A program made the translations under genes and the position numbers. 33,880 nt of DNA from NCBI GenBank assembly GCA_038257845.1, contig JBBSQL010000033.1, forward strand, positions 1 through 33,880, given 5' to 3'. The notes below the pieces were generated by a model. That model saw only the letters and a program-made list of their open reading frames with translations. It did not search any database and was not told the DNA's origin. This DNA is from JAFDXJ01 sp038257845 (lineage in GTDB: Bacteria > Bacteroidota > Bacteroidia > Chitinophagales > Chitinophagaceae). Positions 33,362 to 33,880 of this stretch are shown here, piece by piece. Positions within the stretch are counted from its first letter, which is position 1. Every line of letters begins with the position of its first letter.

Positions 33362-33597
33362 ATTAAAGTGGAGAAAAAATTGTTAATGGTTAATTATAAA
33401 TTGTAAATGAGGTGATACAGGTTGAGTGATAAATTGATTAGGGATTTTATTTTCACTTTTACGATTTGAGTTTTTAATACCTCATTCTTATTTGTTGGAA
33501 TCAATGGATAAAAATGATTTTTTTTTGATTATATACGGATTCGAAAATATTTTATAAAAAAAATCTGCAAAATTAAAATAAAAACCCCAAAAATAAT
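33362..33597. other. AT-rich intergenic stretch without a recognised gene
   Basis: This is most of the 364-base gap between the divergent Ldh-family gene and the final partial gene. I see no ORF with coding character and no RNA gene. The rightmost part of the gap holds the tandem repeats and the -7 box listed separately. Confidence 0.6.
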
Positions 33598-33633
33598 CTG
33601 TGAAAAATCACAGCGAAAATGTGAAAAATCACC
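33598..33633. promoter_or_regulatory. two tandem operator-like repeats (TGTGAAAAATCAC), 21 bp apart
   Basis: The 13-mer TGTGAAAAATCAC occurs at 33599-33611 and 33620-33632. Each is an inverted repeat (TGTGA or GTGA, then AAAA, then TCAC); copy 1 extends to CTGTGA-AAAA-TCACAG (33598-33613). The 21-bp period puts both on the same face of the helix. They lie just upstream of the -7 box at 33657, with copy 2 centred near -44 of the likely start. Confidence 0.6.
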
Positions 33634-33656
33634 TTTTTTGAAAGATGCATGAAGTT

Positions 33657-33664
33657 TAGGTTTG
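33657..33664 (+). promoter_or_regulatory. -7 box of the last gene (TAGGTTTG)
   Basis: Perfect TAnnTTTG match, 36 bases before the ATG at 33701. A TTG at 33638-33640 lies 16 bases upstream, slightly close for a -33 element. Confidence 0.55.
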
Positions 33665-33700
33665 CCATGGACTTTAATTTATTCATTGAAAACATTTAAA

Positions 33701-33880
33701 ATGAAATCAAAAATTTTCATTGTATCCTTTAGCGTTATATTTGCTATTGCGATGCAACTCACAAAACAAGACAGTATAAATGCTGAACAAATCAGCCAAC
33801 AGTATGCAACCCAGGAAAATCAAACTTCAGCGGGTCGGTGGTGCGGGGGGAAAATAACAGAAGATACAATGAGAAGACAA
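33701..33880 (+). CDS. signal-peptide protein, N-terminal part (runs off the window)
   Basis: Sixty codons are open from ATG 33701 to the right edge. A basic start (MKSK) and a hydrophobic core (IFIVSFSVIFAIAMQL) look like a signal peptide, followed by a Gln/Thr/Ser-rich stretch and SAGRWCGGKITEDTMRRQ. The 'R.CG' near the mature N-terminus recalls secreted M43-type metalloproteases of this phylum, but that is only a weak resemblance and the catalytic part is outside the window. I do not assign a family. Confidence 0.6.
   Translation, partial: MKSKIFIVSFSVIFAIAMQLTKQDSINAEQISQQYATQENQTSAGRWCGGKITEDTMRRQ

Noticed and set aside
33598..33633. Canonical CRP site
   Set aside because: The half-sites fit TGTGA/TCACA but the spacer is four bases, not six.

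Overview
This window is a chromosomal segment of a Bacteroidota bacterium, most likely from the Chitinophagaceae or a close relative. Three things point there. A secreted protease ends in a type IX secretion sorting domain. Many genes are preceded by a TAnnTTTG -7 box, the promoter element of this phylum, and lack clear Shine-Dalgarno sites. The gene families fit too: a MoxR/DUF58/VWA (Bat-type) cluster, a DUF4369-TlpA lipoprotein, a PD40/beta-barrel protein and six-domain S1. The DNA is AT-rich and almost fully coding, and most of it is housekeeping.

Layout, left to right. 1-300: the 3' end of an IS1634-like transposase and a hairpin. 444-2810: a secreted M4 (thermolysin-type) metalloprotease with a strong terminator. 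2962-4484: hflX and a Rieske protein, overlapping by one base. 4602-4678: tRNA-Asn. 4806-5400: a hicAB toxin-antitoxin locus whose toxin gene is frameshifted. 5547-9387: moxR, DUF58, a BatD/DUF4381-like membrane protein and a BatA-like VWA protein, tightly packed. 9398-10039: an MBL-fold hydrolase. 10103-13516: a large envelope protein (degenerate peptidase-MA domain, PD40 propeller, probable barrel). 13513-16381: DgkA-type kinase and an MMPL/RND transporter.

16411-26804 is nearly all on the minus strand: TlpA-like lipoprotein and gatB; a double-PDZ protein; pabB and an acidic low-complexity protein; purA; then ruvC on the plus strand; then HIT and greA, and a D-2-hydroxyacid dehydrogenase with rsmA. 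26928-31498: an OmpR-type response regulator, ruvB (minus), a two-CBS protein and rpsA. 31616-33336 (minus): ubiX and an Ldh-family oxidoreductase. A signal-peptide protein runs off the right edge at 33701.

I see no large novel defence or biosynthetic system. The observations most worth checking are small: the broken hicA beside an intact hicB with a 16-bp palindrome on the promoter; a palindrome family (AGACCTATAAGGTTTT and its complement) in two convergent intergenic regions; two 13-bp operator-like repeats exactly 21 bp apart upstream of the last gene; a Bat cluster that stops after one VWA gene; and a protease-like fold that has lost its zinc motif. Several long ORFs start at a TTG that lies inside a promoter or in the wrong place, and I shortened them (gatB, purA, greA, the HIT gene, the acidic protein, the PD40 protein).
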